Shown: one piece after another, positions 26,319-35,477 of the stretch
Layout of the letters: each line of letters opens with the position of its first letter
Numbering within the stretch: the first letter of the stretch is position 1
DNA from: Candidatus Intricatilinea gracilis
GTDB taxonomy: Bacteria; Pseudomonadota; Gammaproteobacteria; Burkholderiales; Burkholderiaceae_C
Assembly (NCBI GenBank): GCA_016702605.1
Contig: JADJDQ010000023.1
Location: forward strand, 308,190 to 372,189
Length of the DNA: 64,000 nucleotides
Direction: 5' to 3'
Made by a program: the position numbers and the translations under genes
Notes under the pieces: generated by a model
What the model was told of the DNA's origin: nothing
The model's database searches: none
What the model saw: the letters and a program-made list of their open reading frames with translations, nothing else

Positions 26319-27260
26319 ATGCCTGCCTTGTTGCGCCAGCTTCGCCTGCTGCTGTGGGCCTTGGCTGCGGTGGTGGCCGTTGGTGCCGCTGCCATCACCA
26401 CTGCTGCCGACGCTGCAGCACAACCGATGCGGTTCGTCCACCCGCAGCCCGAATCGGCCAACGACGGGCGCCATACCTACTACTGGCAATTGCTCGAAGC
26501 GGCACTGCAGGCCAACCAGGCGCAGTTCGGCGCCTACGAGGTGCACGCCTACGACAAGGCCATGAACTTCACCCGGGCCGTGGCCGAACTGGCTTCGGGC
26601 GACGAGGGCCGCGTCAACATCGTCGCCCGCGCCACCAATCTCGATCTCGAATCACAGTTGCTGCCGGTGCCGATCCCACTCGACCGCGGCCTGCTCGGCT
26701 ACCGCGTCTTCCTGATCCTGGCCGACCAGCAGCCCAAGCTCGACACCGTACGCAGCCTGGACGACCTCAAACGATTCAGCATCGGCCAGTCCACGCCCTG
26801 GACCGACGTGAAGATCCTGGATGCCAACGGCTTCAAGCTGGTGCTCGCCAACGACTACGAAGGCCTGTTCAAGATGCTGGGCGCCCGGCGCTTCGACCTG
26901 TTCTCGCGCGGCGTCAACGAGGTGCGCGACGAGTGGCTGAGCCACCGCGACGCCATCCCCGACCTGGCGATCGAACGCGGCATCGTGCTGCACTACCCCA
27001 TGCCGCGTTACTTCTTCGTGCCCCGCACCGAACAGGGTGAACGGATGGCCGCGCGCCTGCTCGACGGCCTGCAACGCCTGGCTCGCTCGGGCGAATTCGA
27101 GCGCCGTTACCAGGCCTACAAACGCCTCGTGCTGGACGGCGTCGACCTCGCCGGCCGCCGCGTCTACCGCCTGCCCAATCCACAGCTGTCACCCCTGGCA
27201 CCCACGGCCGACCGCTTCTGGTGGGACGACCTGGCTGCCGAACTGGCGCCGCGCAAGTAG
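26319..27260 (+). CDS. Periplasmic solute-binding-like protein
   Basis: A 313-residue protein with an N-terminal signal sequence (LLLWALAAVVAVGAAAITTAADA) and a body resembling type 2 periplasmic binding proteins (SBP_bac_3-like): DDLKRFSIGQSTPWTDVKIL, KMLGARRFDLFSRGVNEV and the late helix LLDGLQRLARSGEFERRYQAYKR. No permease or ATPase gene is nearby, and it lies directly after the hybrid kinase with AAGGAG before its start, so it more likely acts as a sensor accessory than in transport. That role is inferred from position only. The ligand is unknown. Confidence 0.8.
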   Translation: MPALLRQLRLLLWALAAVVAVGAAAITTAADAAAQPMRFVHPQPESANDGRHTYYWQLLEAALQANQAQFGAYEVHAYDKAMNFTRAVAELASGDEGRVNIVARATNLDLESQLLPVPIPLDRGLLGYRVFLILADQQPKLDTVRSLDDLKRFSIGQSTPWTDVKILDANGFKLVLANDYEGLFKMLGARRFDLFSRGVNEVRDEWLSHRDAIPDLAIERGIVLHYPMPRYFFVPRTEQGERMAARLLDGLQRLARSGEFERRYQAYKRLVLDGVDLAGRRVYRLPNPQLSPLAPTADRFWWDDLAAELAPRK

Positions 27261-27356
27261 GGTCGCGGGTAGGCAAAACCAACGGCAGGGCCAGATCCAC
27301 ACAGGTACAGGCTCGGGCGTGAGCGGTGGTGGCGGGTTCGTTGCAACAACTGCGCG

Positions 27357-27992
27357 TCAATCACCTGCGCGCTTGGGGCCTGTGGCCGGTTGGGATGTGG
27401 TTGGCGCTGACGGTGCCTCGTCGTACTGGCGCCGTAACCGGGCCAGCCCCTGGCGGAAGGCTTGCGCATCACCATGGTCGAAGAACCCTGGATACCGCCC
27501 GTGGGCATCACGGACTCGACGGGCGTGTTTGATCGGGCACCAGTACTGCTCGGTCCGTGCGGCCACCTCACGGCAGTAGGCTGCGACACCGTTGCCGTAC
27601 GAACAGTAGAAACAATTGAACTTCTCGATCGCGTTCAGGTAAGGCAGATCTTCGCGGTCGAAGATCATGTAGTCGGACCGGCGCACCTTGGGGATGCGAT
27701 AGACCGGGAAACAGATGGCCTGGTAGATCGTGACGAAGAGGTCCATCAGCACAAACGGGATCCAGCCCAGATAGATCACCGGCGCGGTGAGGATCGCCAG
27801 TGCGCTGGACCGCCGCAGGAACCGAAACAAGCCGACCTTGTAGCGGCGCTGCTGCCGAGACAGGTCACCGGCGAGTTGCGAACGCCTGGCCTCCCAGACG
27901 CTGCGTTGCTGGCGGTACTCTTCTTCGACGTCCTCCTGCAGGGCACGCATGCGCGCCAGCAACTCGTCGAGTTGACTTTGCATGTCGATCAC
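27357..27992 (-). CDS. Conserved protein of unknown function with coiled-coil and membrane segment
   Basis: A 211-residue protein not assigned to a named family. Residues about 1-50 form a predicted coiled coil (MQSQLDELLARMRALQEDVE, charged heptads). A hydrophobic segment at about 67-100 (LAILTAPVIYLGWIPFVLMDL, then VTIYQAICFPVY) may insert in the membrane. The soluble part has a cysteine pattern, FNCFYCSYGNGVAAYC, and HGRYPGFFDHGDAQAF. Conservation of the cysteines suggests metal or disulfide chemistry but nothing proves it. It is the last host gene before the integrated element; its ATG at 27992 lies 226 bases from the tRNA remnant. Confidence 0.75.
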   Translation of the reverse strand: MIDMQSQLDELLARMRALQEDVEEEYRQQRSVWEARRSQLAGDLSRQQRRYKVGLFRFLRRSSALAILTAPVIYLGWIPFVLMDLFVTIYQAICFPVYRIPKVRRSDYMIFDREDLPYLNAIEKFNCFYCSYGNGVAAYCREVAARTEQYWCPIKHARRVRDAHGRYPGFFDHGDAQAFRQGLARLRRQYDEAPSAPTTSQPATGPKRAGD

Positions 27993-28217
27993 TCCGGGGT
28001 GAGTTGAAGCACCAGTACAGAGATCGTCACTGCAGCAGCAATTTCAAGACTGGACTGGTATCGGCCTGTTGACGCAAGGCCAAGCTGCGATCGTGTGGTG
28101 GACGCGCCACCTCTTGCGCTTGCAGTCGAGCGTTTCGGGTGGACGACGCTGCCGCCGAACCGGCGCCGCGTCGGGCGTCGTCGAGGGCGGGTGACGGTGA
28201 CTGCGCGGTGCAGTCAC

Positions 28218-28234
28218 TGGCGGAAGCGGTGAGA
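28218..28234 (-). other. Left junction (attL): stranded 3' end of host tRNA-Ser(UGA)
   Basis: On the reverse strand this reads TCTCACCGCTTCCGCCA: the 3' side of a T stem, the seven acceptor bases CGCTTCC, discriminator G and encoded CCA. No 5' tRNA half adjoins it. The matching 5' half, beginning GGAAGCG, lies 31 kb away at 59194. Positions 28228-28234 (ggtgaga) are shared with 59117-59123. Directly to the right the sequence reads on as aaactta then ctcac, so GTGAG and CTCAC flank seven bases, mimicking the T stem and loop. I interpret this as the attachment junction of the element. Confidence 0.88.
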
Positions 28235-28421
28235 AACTTACTCACTGCACCACAAACCAAATTAAATCAATGACTTAGGTGTGTTCGTGTCTGTGATTTT
28301 GGCACACATGGATGCACCACTACAAGTCGAGCCGGTGGCCAGGAATAAACCCCGCGCATTGGGTCACAAGGTAGGAGGTGAAGCAGCGAAATATGGCGAG
28401 GATCAGCCAGGCAAACGCAGC

Positions 28422-28444
28422 AGCCCCGCCATCAGGGCGGGGCT
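28422..28444 (-). terminator. Rho-independent-like hairpin after a decayed gene
   Basis: Arms AGCCCCGCC and GGCGGGGCT enclose a five-base loop; on the reverse strand it is followed by a weakly T-rich stretch. It sits in the same place relative to the gene remnant 28472-28830 as the near-identical hairpin at 35428-35450 does relative to the intact 233-residue gene, which supports common ancestry of both loci. Confidence 0.65.
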
Positions 28445-28471
28445 GGTTGTCGGGGACCTGACCAGCAGATG

Positions 28472-28830
28472 TCAAGCCGTCGCGGCTGCCGGGTGAAAGT
28501 TGCGTTCCGGGGGGCAACTCACTGCCAGGCGCTTGTCGCCGTTCTTGAGTTCGTAGGACATGAACATCCATGGACCGTCGCTGTAGTTCCCGGCCTTGGC
28601 CACTGCCAGCTCTTCGTCACTGTGCCCGGTGGGTGCCACTTCGCATCGGGCCGATGCCAATGCGCATCGTGAGCGGAATGCCTCGTGCGAGAACCTGCCG
28701 ACCCCCGACGCTACGACCGGCCACCATTGCGACCAGCAACGCGTCGGCGCCATCGGCAACGGTCGGATGGGTCCATGGCAGCGGTCAGGTCCTCTACCCG
28801 GACGATTGGCGTGAGCGGGTCCTACGGCAG
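28472..28830 (-). pseudogene. Decayed paralogue of the 233-residue protein (C-terminal part)
   Basis: On the reverse strand a C-terminal segment reads YSDGPWMFMSYELKNGDKRLAVS, against YSDRPWMFMSYELRNGATRLAVS in the intact protein at 35478-36179, with the same preceding helix (HSDEELAVAKA versus FSEQELAKAKV). Upstream the similarity continues in shifted frames: ADALLVAMVAG matches the intact LQVVMVAG, and PLTPIVRVEDLTAAMD matches LPLTAWVKLADMADALD. At least two frame changes and loss of the N-terminal half mark it as a pseudogene. The long open frame spanning it up to 28885 is therefore a chimera of frames, not a gene. The rest of 28235-29034 holds nothing else I recognise. Confidence 0.7.
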
Positions 28831-29034
28831 AGACGCGCGCCACACACCTTCTTGGTGCGCCGTGCAGTGTCCCAATCACGTCCAAACTAGGTCAAGCTGA
28901 AACGACGTAGTCAGTGTTGATGTCGCCGCCTGTAGCGTTGCAGGCGGATGAGGGGCTACGATCGGTGGCAGGAGAGCGTTTCCGGCTCGGCAAGTTATGC
29001 CTAAGTAGTGGTTCAGTTGAGTACCGGAGGGTTT

Positions 29035-30444
29035 ATGGTCCCTGGGCGAGTGCGCCCTTCGTTTTTTCGCTACGTTGCGAGTCGGTTCACCGGTCGACTG
29101 GAAGTTGCACGCTCCAACGCAATGACCATGTTTGTCATGGGCTCCGTCGCTGTGTCCGAATCTCCATCTGGGTTTCGCATGCTGATTGCTGCGATGTTGG
29201 CGGTGGCAGTGTTGGCGTGGCGGTACGGTAAAGCCGTAGCTGACTCAGCATTTGAGGCTGTTGGGTTCGGTGTTGGCCGGCTGATGGTACTTCTACCTCT
29301 AGCGGTTCGCCTCTTGTTAGGCATCACAGGTGCGCTTCTCGTACTCTTTCTGCTTCGGAACAAGCCCTGGATATTTCTTGTTGCCTGCTTGTTTCTGATT
29401 GCCATTGACGCGTTTGCGGCAATGGGTCCGACTCTCGCGCGAGAGCCACGGCTCTTGTTTGCCGCGCCACGAAGCTTGGTGACTATCGAAGCCTCGGTCT
29501 GGGGTTGGGAAAGCAATCTGGTCTTGGCACTGATTTCGTTCGGCCTCGCGCGTCGAGCGTTTCGGATGATGATCGAGGGTATGACAATTGCCGAGGCGGA
29601 AGATCGGCAACGTGCCCGCGATAGAGAGACCGCACGCGTATACGAGAATGTTCTCGCCGCTGGTCTGAAACCCGAAGATGGCCAGATATTCCTCTATCTC
29701 CGACCATTCGCCATCACAGGACAACTTGGCCTTGGCGACGGAAAATTTCTGGACGCAGCCGACGGCACCGCCGTTCGCGAAGAGCATGACGCCCAGACGC
29801 AGCAATGGCGCCGTACGGAGATGCCAATGATTTCAGTTGGCGTCGGAGTCGGTGAGGGACCATCGCTCTTTGAACAAAATGCGGAGATGGAATCATTGAT
29901 CGAACGAGCCTTGCGTGATGCAGGTACTCTTCTTGCTCTTGGCAGTCCAGGCGAAGCCATCGGTGCCGGTCGTCTACCTACCGAAGAGGGCGACTGGTGT
30001 CATGCCGTCGCTTTGCTGATGGACGCATCAACCATATGTATGGTCGTTCCGTCAGCCCACCTCGGGACTCTATGGGAGATTAAGGAGCTCGTCGAGCGAG
30101 GACACCTCAGCAAGTGTTGCATTTTCATGCCGCCGACAATAGACAAAAGGTCTTATTCCGGCGATTGGAAGGCAGCGCAGGATGCGCTACGTGGGCGCTT
30201 GGAACTGCCAGACTACAGTCCCCAAGGCGGATTTTTCAGATTATGCAGCAATGAACAAGAGTCGACTAGGGCGTCAGTGGTCGCCCGACAGCCAAAGTCA
30301 AATGCTGACGCAATTGCACTTATAGTTCAAACCTTGTTTCCAGAGTTGCCCCCTTGGGAAGTGGCGTCTGAAGATCCTGCATTCACCTTTGCCAACGTTG
30401 GATTAAAAATGTCATCGTATGTCTCGACCGGGGATGCCAGGTAG
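29035..30444 (+). CDS. Membrane protein with cytosolic Rossmann-like domain, unknown function
   Basis: About 469 residues. Four hydrophobic stretches lie in the first 180 residues (GFRMLIAAMLAVAVLAW, LMVLLPLAVRLLLGITGALL, WIFLVACLFLIAIDAFAAMG and a weaker one at SNLVLALISFGLARR). The soluble C-terminal region has the pattern IFLYLRPFAITG, LEERL-like MESLIERALRDAGTLLALG SPGE, then WCHAVALLMDASTICMVV and GTLWEIKELVERG. This layout recurs in bacterial membrane proteins of unknown function and resembles a TIR/LOG-type Rossmann fold with a late conserved WE. The ATG at 29035 follows GGAGG; a GTG at 29008 is the alternative. Codon use is less GC-biased than the host. A role in signalling or defence is inferred from fold and location only. 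Confidence 0.7.
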   Translation: MVPGRVRPSFFRYVASRFTGRLEVARSNAMTMFVMGSVAVSESPSGFRMLIAAMLAVAVLAWRYGKAVADSAFEAVGFGVGRLMVLLPLAVRLLLGITGALLVLFLLRNKPWIFLVACLFLIAIDAFAAMGPTLAREPRLLFAAPRSLVTIEASVWGWESNLVLALISFGLARRAFRMMIEGMTIAEAEDRQRARDRETARVYENVLAAGLKPEDGQIFLYLRPFAITGQLGLGDGKFLDAADGTAVREEHDAQTQQWRRTEMPMISVGVGVGEGPSLFEQNAEMESLIERALRDAGTLLALGSPGEAIGAGRLPTEEGDWCHAVALLMDASTICMVVPSAHLGTLWEIKELVERGHLSKCCIFMPPTIDKRSYSGDWKAAQDALRGRLELPDYSPQGGFFRLCSNEQESTRASVVARQPKSNADAIALIVQTLFPELPPWEVASEDPAFTFANVGLKMSSYVSTGDAR

Positions 30445-30496
30445 TTACCAAAAATCGGTTTGGGCGGTCTATCCGCAGATGCCATCAGAGCCAACA

Positions 30497-30559
30497 CAAG
30501 CGGCGCACTGCCCACACGCGTCTTCATCCGTCCAGGCGAGGACGATGATGCCTGGCTGA
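30497..30559. repeat. 63-bp imperfect direct repeat, copy 1
   Basis: This segment encodes, in frame, SGALPTRVFIRPGEDDDAWL and then stops. A second copy of equal length at 36884-36946 encodes SGALPTRVFIRPGEDDEARL. The two flank the TIR-NTPase-WD40 gene and the 233-residue gene. Both look like remnants of the same short coding sequence. The stretch 30445-30881 otherwise contains only this copy and the relic at 30690-30785. Confidence 0.65.
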
Positions 30560-30689
30560 GGTGATGGCTTGGCGCAATAGGCGAAGGTTGCTTGCGGAGG
30601 CCAACTTGAGTGGCGCTAAGATTTGACAAAGCTCCAACTGTCGAAAAGACAAGGTAAGCGAAAGTCAAAGCAAGATCCTCCCGACGGTA

Positions 30690-30785
30690 GCAGACCCGTC
30701 GTCAAGGCGAGGCTTGTCGTTGTGGACTAGACCTGCAGTCGTCAAGCCGTCGCGGCTGCCGGGTGAAAGTTGGGTACCGGGGCCT
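30690..30785 (-). pseudogene. Very short relic of the 233-residue gene family (3' end and terminator)
   Basis: Positions 30741-30772 are identical over 32 bases to 28471-28502, the end of the decayed copy at 28472-28830. Just to the left, a degraded version of the cagccccgcc/ggcggggctg hairpin can still be traced at 30690-30715. Nothing of the rest of the gene adjoins it; instead the TIR-NTPase-WD40 gene begins 97 bases to the right. The missing middle portion of such a copy reappears at 35146-35370 beyond that gene, on the same strand. Confidence 0.6.
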
Positions 30786-30881
30786 AGAGACACCCGCCAT
30801 TCCAATCTCGCCGCCGCAAATGTGCCGAATGCCCACAAGCCCGGGCCATTCGACACGGCTGGATCTGGCAAAGTCCCGGCG

Positions 30882-33800
30882 ATGAGCTTTGTCTTCGTCA
30901 GCCACGCCGCGCCGGACAAGCGTTCGCGCGTCAGGCCGCTGGTGCAGGCGCTTGCCATCGAAGGCGTGTCGCTTTGGATCGATCGTCCGGGCTCGGGCCC
31001 CAACGACTTTCAGCTCTCGCCCGACTTCGTCGCGCGACATCCGGTTCAGTGTCTGCGCCTCGGGCAGGATTGGGACGAAGGCATCAAGGCCGCGCTGCGA
31101 GATGCAGCCGCCGTCCTGGTCTGCTTGTCCAGGGCCGCACTCGACGACGACCGCGAGGTGTTGCGCCAGGAGATGTGGGGCGCTCAGCTCACGAACAAGG
31201 CGGTCACCTGCATCGTCGATGACCTCGACCTGTCCACGGTGCCGGCTCAGAGCGGGTTGCTCTCCTTGGGCAAGTCTCAATCGCTGCGCATCGATACCGA
31301 TACGCTCGAACGGGCCGTCGCCTGGCTCGAAGAAGAGGCTGCTCGAACACCCGATCAACTGCCGAAGGAGTACCAGCCTGCCTGGCAGGACGTGCGGCGC
31401 CTGCGGGACGAGTTGCACAGGACGCGGGATGCGCCCTCATCGCGCTACCGCTGGCCGACGCCCTGGGACTTCTCGGCCTACATGGCTGACAAGCGCGAAG
31501 TCTTCGAAGGCCGCGACTGGCTGTTCGGCGAGATCGCCAACTGGCATGCCGCCAGCCACGCGCGAGCGCTGCTCATACGTGCCGACTTTGGCGTAGGCAA
31601 GTCGGCCATCATGGCGGAACTGGTGCACCGCAACCCCGGCGTCTGCATCGCCGCCTGGCACTTCTGCCAGCACGACACGCAGGAAACGCTGCAACCCGGC
31701 GCCTTTGTTCGCAGCCTGGCGGCGCAGCTCGCTACCACCGTGCCGGGCTACCAGGAACTGATCGACGCCGACCCGGACTTGCAGGAACGCCTGGACCGAG
31801 CGCTCACCGACCCGGGCAGCGCACTCGAAGGCGCCGTGCTCGCGCCGCTGGCCCGCCTGAGCGCCCCATCCGCGCCACGCCTGCTGCTGGTGGACGCGCT
31901 GGACGAAGCGCTGGAGGTGGATGCCACCGGCCCTCGCAGCACCGGCACCATCGTCTCCTTGCTCGCCGCCAAGGCTGGGCGCTTTCCGGCCTGGCTGCGG
32001 GTGCTGGCCACCTCGCGCCCCAACCCGCAGGTACTGACGCCGCTCGGCGCCTTCGGGATCAAGGAGATCGATGCCGAAAGCGTCGGCAACCAGGAGGACC
32101 TGCGCCGCTACATCCTGGGCCGCTGCGCACGCGAGCCGCTGGCCGGCTTAATGCACGACGAAGGGCATGCCGCCGAGCCGCTGGCCGAGTTGCTGGTGCA
32201 ACGCAGCCTGGGAAAGTTCCTCTACGCCGTGCGCGCCATGCGCGACCTGGAAAACCGCCGTATCGGCGTGGCCGAACTCGCGGCGCTGCCTCCGGGCATG
32301 GACAGCTTCTACCTGAAATCCTTTGACCGCCGCTTCGCGCGCGTGGGCCGCGACTACGCAGGCGCACGTCGAGTGCTGGGCGTGCTGGCTTCAGCGCGCG
32401 AGTCCTTGGCGGCAGCCACGGTGGCCACCGTGCTGGGCGTGGGCGAGGCGGAGGTGAAGGCTGTCCACAAGGCACTGCCCGACTTCTTGCGTTTGCGCGC
32501 CGGCAAACTGGCCTTCGACCACTTCTCGATGGCCGAATGGCTCACCCACGACAACGAAGACGGCTTTGCGCGTGCGGGTGACTATGCGGTGGACGTATTG
32601 GCGTCACAGGCGGCGCTGCGGGCATGGGCGCTGCGCGAGGTCGAGCAAGGCCTTGCTCATCGGTCGGGCTATCTGCTGAGGCACCTGCCGGCCCACCTGA
32701 GTAGCAACGACGAACGCCAGCGCGTGTGCGGCCCGCTGATGTTCGAGAGCTTCGAGTGGCTGCAAGCTCGGCTCGACCAAGCAGGCGTGGACGCCCTTAT
32801 GGCCGACGCCCAGGCGCTGGAGGGAATGCCCGCGCAGCCGTTGCTGCTGGCGCTGCTGCGCAACAGTGCGCATGTGCTTCACCAGTTTCCGGAACAGTTG
32901 GCCGCCCAGGTGCTGGGACGGATCGGCGAGGGGCAGCACTCACTGCAGCCACTGGCCGGGCTGGCCGGTGCAGCGCTGCACTGGCAGGGTGATGCGGAGT
33001 CCGAGCAACGGTGCTTGCTGCTCCGACCCATCAGCCGCAGCCTGCGGCTCTCGACCGCGCACAAGGCGACGTTGATCGGTGGTGGTTCCTGTCTTGCAGT
33101 ATTGCCCGACGGACGCATCGCCGCGGGCACTTATGACTACAACGTGCGACTGTGGGACCTGGCGCATCCGGGTGAGCCGCTGGTATTCGAAGGGCATTCG
33201 GGCTCGGTCTGCGCGCTGGCCGTGCTGCCCGACGGGCGCATCGCCTCGGGCTCCTTTGATAACAACGTGCGCCTGTGGGACCCGACGCACTCGGGCGAGC
33301 CGCTGATCTTCGAAGGGCATTCTGACTGGATCCTCGCGCTGGCCGTGCTGCTCGATGGGCGCATCGCCTCGGGCTCCGACGACAACACCGTGCGCCTGTG
33401 GCACCCGGCGCACCCGGGCGAGCCGCTGGTATTCGAAGGGCATACGGGCTCGGTCTACGCGCTGGCCGTACTGCCCGACGGACGCATCGCCTCGGGCTCC
33501 CGTGACAACACCGTGCGCCTGTGGGACCCGGCGCACCCGGGCGAGCCGCTTGTCTTCGAAGGGCATACAGGCTCGGTCCACGCGCTGGCCGTGCTGCCCA
33601 ACGGGCGCATTGCCTCTGGCTCCGAAGACAACACCGTGCGCCTGTGGGACCCGGCACACCCGGGCGAGCCGCTGGTATTCGAAGGGCATACGGGCTCGGT
33701 CTACGCGCTGGCCGTACTGCCCGACGGACGCATCGCCTCGGGCTCCCGTGACAACACCGTGCGCCTGTGGGACCCGGCGCACCCGGGCAAGCCACTGGTA

Positions 33801-35011
33801 TTTGAAGGGCATTCGAAAGCGGTCTGCGCGCTGGCCGTCCTGCCCGACGGGCGCATCGCCTCGGGCTCTTCTGACAAGACCGTTCGCCTGTGGGACCCGG
33901 CGCACTCGGGTGAGCCGCTTGTCTTCGAAGGGCATTCGGGATGGGTCATCGCGCTGGCCGTGCTGCCCGACGGGCGCATCGCCTCGCGCTCCGACGACAA
34001 CACCGTGCGCCTGTGGGACCCGGCGCACGCGGGTGAGCCGCTGGTCTTCGAAGGGCATTCGGACTCGGTCTGCGCGCTGGCCGTGCTGCCCGACGGTCGC
34101 ATCGCCTCGGGCTCTTCTGACAACACCGTGCGCCTGCGGGACCCGGCGCACCCGGGCAAGCCATTGGTTTTCGAAGGGCATTCGAAAGCGGTCAACGCGC
34201 TGGCTGTGCTGCCCGACGGGCGCATCGCCTCGGGCTCCGAAGACAACACCGTGCGCCTGTGGGACCCGGCGCACCCGGGCGAGCCGCTGGTATTTGAAGG
34301 ACATTCGAAAGCGGTCAACGCGCTGGCCGTGCTGCTCGATGGGCGCATCGCCTCGGGCTCTTCTGACAGCACCGTGCGCCTGTGGGACCCGACGCGCCCA
34401 GGCGAACCACTGGTCTTCGAAGGGTGTTCGGGTTCGGTCATCGCGCTGGCCGTGCTGCCCGACGGGCGCATCGCCTCGGGCTCTTTGACAACACCGTGCG
34501 CCTGTGGGACCCGGCGCAACCGGGCGAGCCGCTGGTCTTCGACGGGCATTCGGGCTTGGTCTGCGCGCTGGCCGTGCTGCCGGACGGGCGCATCGCCTCG
34601 GGTTCTTCTGACAACACCGTGCGCCTGTGGGACCCAGCGCACCCGGGCGGGCTGCTGGTCTTCGAAGGACATTCGGGGGCGGTCAAGGCGCTGGCCGTGC
34701 TGCCCGACGGACGCATCGCCTCGGGCTCCGAGGATCACACCGTGCGCCTGTGGGACCCCGCGCATCCGGGCGAGCCACTGGTCTTCGAAGGGCATTCAAG
34801 CGGGGTCAACGCGCTGGCCGTGCTGCCCGACGGACGCATCGCCTCGGGCTCCGAAGACAACACCGTGCGCCTGTGGGACCCCGCGGGTAAGCGCCCCACC
34901 TGCAAGTTCGTAGCAGATGCCGCGATCGGCTGCGTTGTCGCCGCAATGTCGGGCCTGATCGTCGCGGGCTGCGACGATGGGGCCCTGCACTTCTTGCGCG
35001 ACGTGGGCTGA
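30882..35011 (+). CDS. TIR - NACHT/AAA NTPase - WD40 receptor-like protein, apparent frameshift near 34482
   Basis: If one missing base near 34482 is restored the product is about 1376 residues; as read, translation leaves frame there and stops at 34913. Residues 1-120 form a TIR domain (FVFVSHAAPDKRSRVRPLVQ, LWIDRP, AAAVLVCLSRAAL) with E97 in VLRQEMWGA at the position of the NADase glutamate. The NTPase has Walker A DFGVGKSA (K240) and Walker B RLLLVDALDEAL (about 331-342), then a winged-helix-like region. From about residue 730 come fifteen WD40 repeats of 41 residues. TIR-STAND proteins sense a trigger through their repeats and then deplete NAD. ATG 30882 precedes the TIR strand directly; upstream codons lack similarity. 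Antiphage function is inference. Confidence 0.85.
33189..34911 (+). repeat. Tandem 123-nt coding repeats (14 near-identical WD40 units)
   Basis: Unit boundaries recur every 123 bases at the codons for EGHS (33189, 33312 and so on). Most units share long identical stretches around GRIASGS and TVRLWDPAHPGEPLVF. Units 4 and 6 (starting near 33435 and 33681) are identical over more than 100 bases. Differences cluster at unit residues 4-6, 8 and 23, for instance residue 8 is C, L, Y, H, I, N or K and residue 23 is F, D, R, E or S. One unit (from about 34419) lacks one base after gcctcgggctc. Sequence assembly through such repeats can be unreliable. Confidence 0.9.
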
Positions 35012-35145
35012 TGCCAAGGGCGCAATCTCGCGCCAGGAAGCAACGCCAGACGGGCGTTTGCGGGAGCCGATTTCTCGAATGAAGAGCGCGTCGCTGCGTC
35101 TTGTGCAGCACTCCGTCCAGCCACCGATGGGCACTTGTTGCGCCA

Positions 35146-35370
35146 CTACGCATGGACCCATAGCGCGTGACGGTGGGGGGCTTCAAGTAGGCGACATGCA
35201 GCATACCGCTCCAAGCTCAAGTCGGGGTGGACGAGCGCCTGCGGTGTCGAGTCGGCGAGCGCCCCGACATGCAGTTCGAAAGCAACAGGCAGGAAAACTG
35301 CCAACTGGCACACTGACTTCACCACCGCAAGCCGGGCTGGCAGCCAAGTCAGACGCCCGCACACCGGGCC
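35146..35370 (-). pseudogene. Relic of the middle part of the 233-residue protein family
   Basis: On the reverse strand this encodes VFLPVAFELHVGALADSTPQ followed by ALVHPDLSLERYAA, matching VYLPNIFEPHVQTLAGLTPQ and VLVHPDLSLERFVA in the intact neighbour at 35478-36179. There is no matching start or C-terminus here; similarity ends near 35187. Together with the 3' relic at 30690-30785 it looks like one ancestral copy split by the TIR-NTPase-WD40 gene. The rest of 35012-35477 holds only the terminator at 35428. Confidence 0.65.
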
Positions 35371-35427
35371 GCAAGGGTAGATCGTGACCCCGTTTGCCGC
35401 GATGAAGTCACTTTCGAAAAATGCAGC

Positions 35428-35450
35428 AGCCCCGCCATCGAGGCGGGGCT
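35428..35450 (-). terminator. Rho-independent terminator of the 233-residue gene
   Basis: The reverse strand has AGCCCCGCC, loop TCGAT, GGCGGGGCT, and within nine bases a run of five T residues. It lies 28 bases past the stop of the gene at 35478-36179, a good position for transcription termination. The hairpin arms are identical to those at 28422-28444. Confidence 0.8.
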
Positions 35451-35477
35451 GGTCCTATGGGCCTTGGCGGGCAGGCG

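Noticed and set aside
28027..28260. A 77-codon reverse frame across the left junction
   Set aside because: It runs through the tRNA remnant and both host and element DNA, with no ribosome site or domain.
28320..28885. Reverse frames of 83 and 137 codons near 28320-28885
   Set aside because: Protein similarity to the intact 233-residue protein changes frame within this stretch, so they are parts of a pseudogene rather than genes.
33066..34911. A CRISPR array or intergenic satellite in the 123-nt repeats
   Set aside because: The units are coding WD40 repeats without spacers, and the period and variation follow the reading frame.
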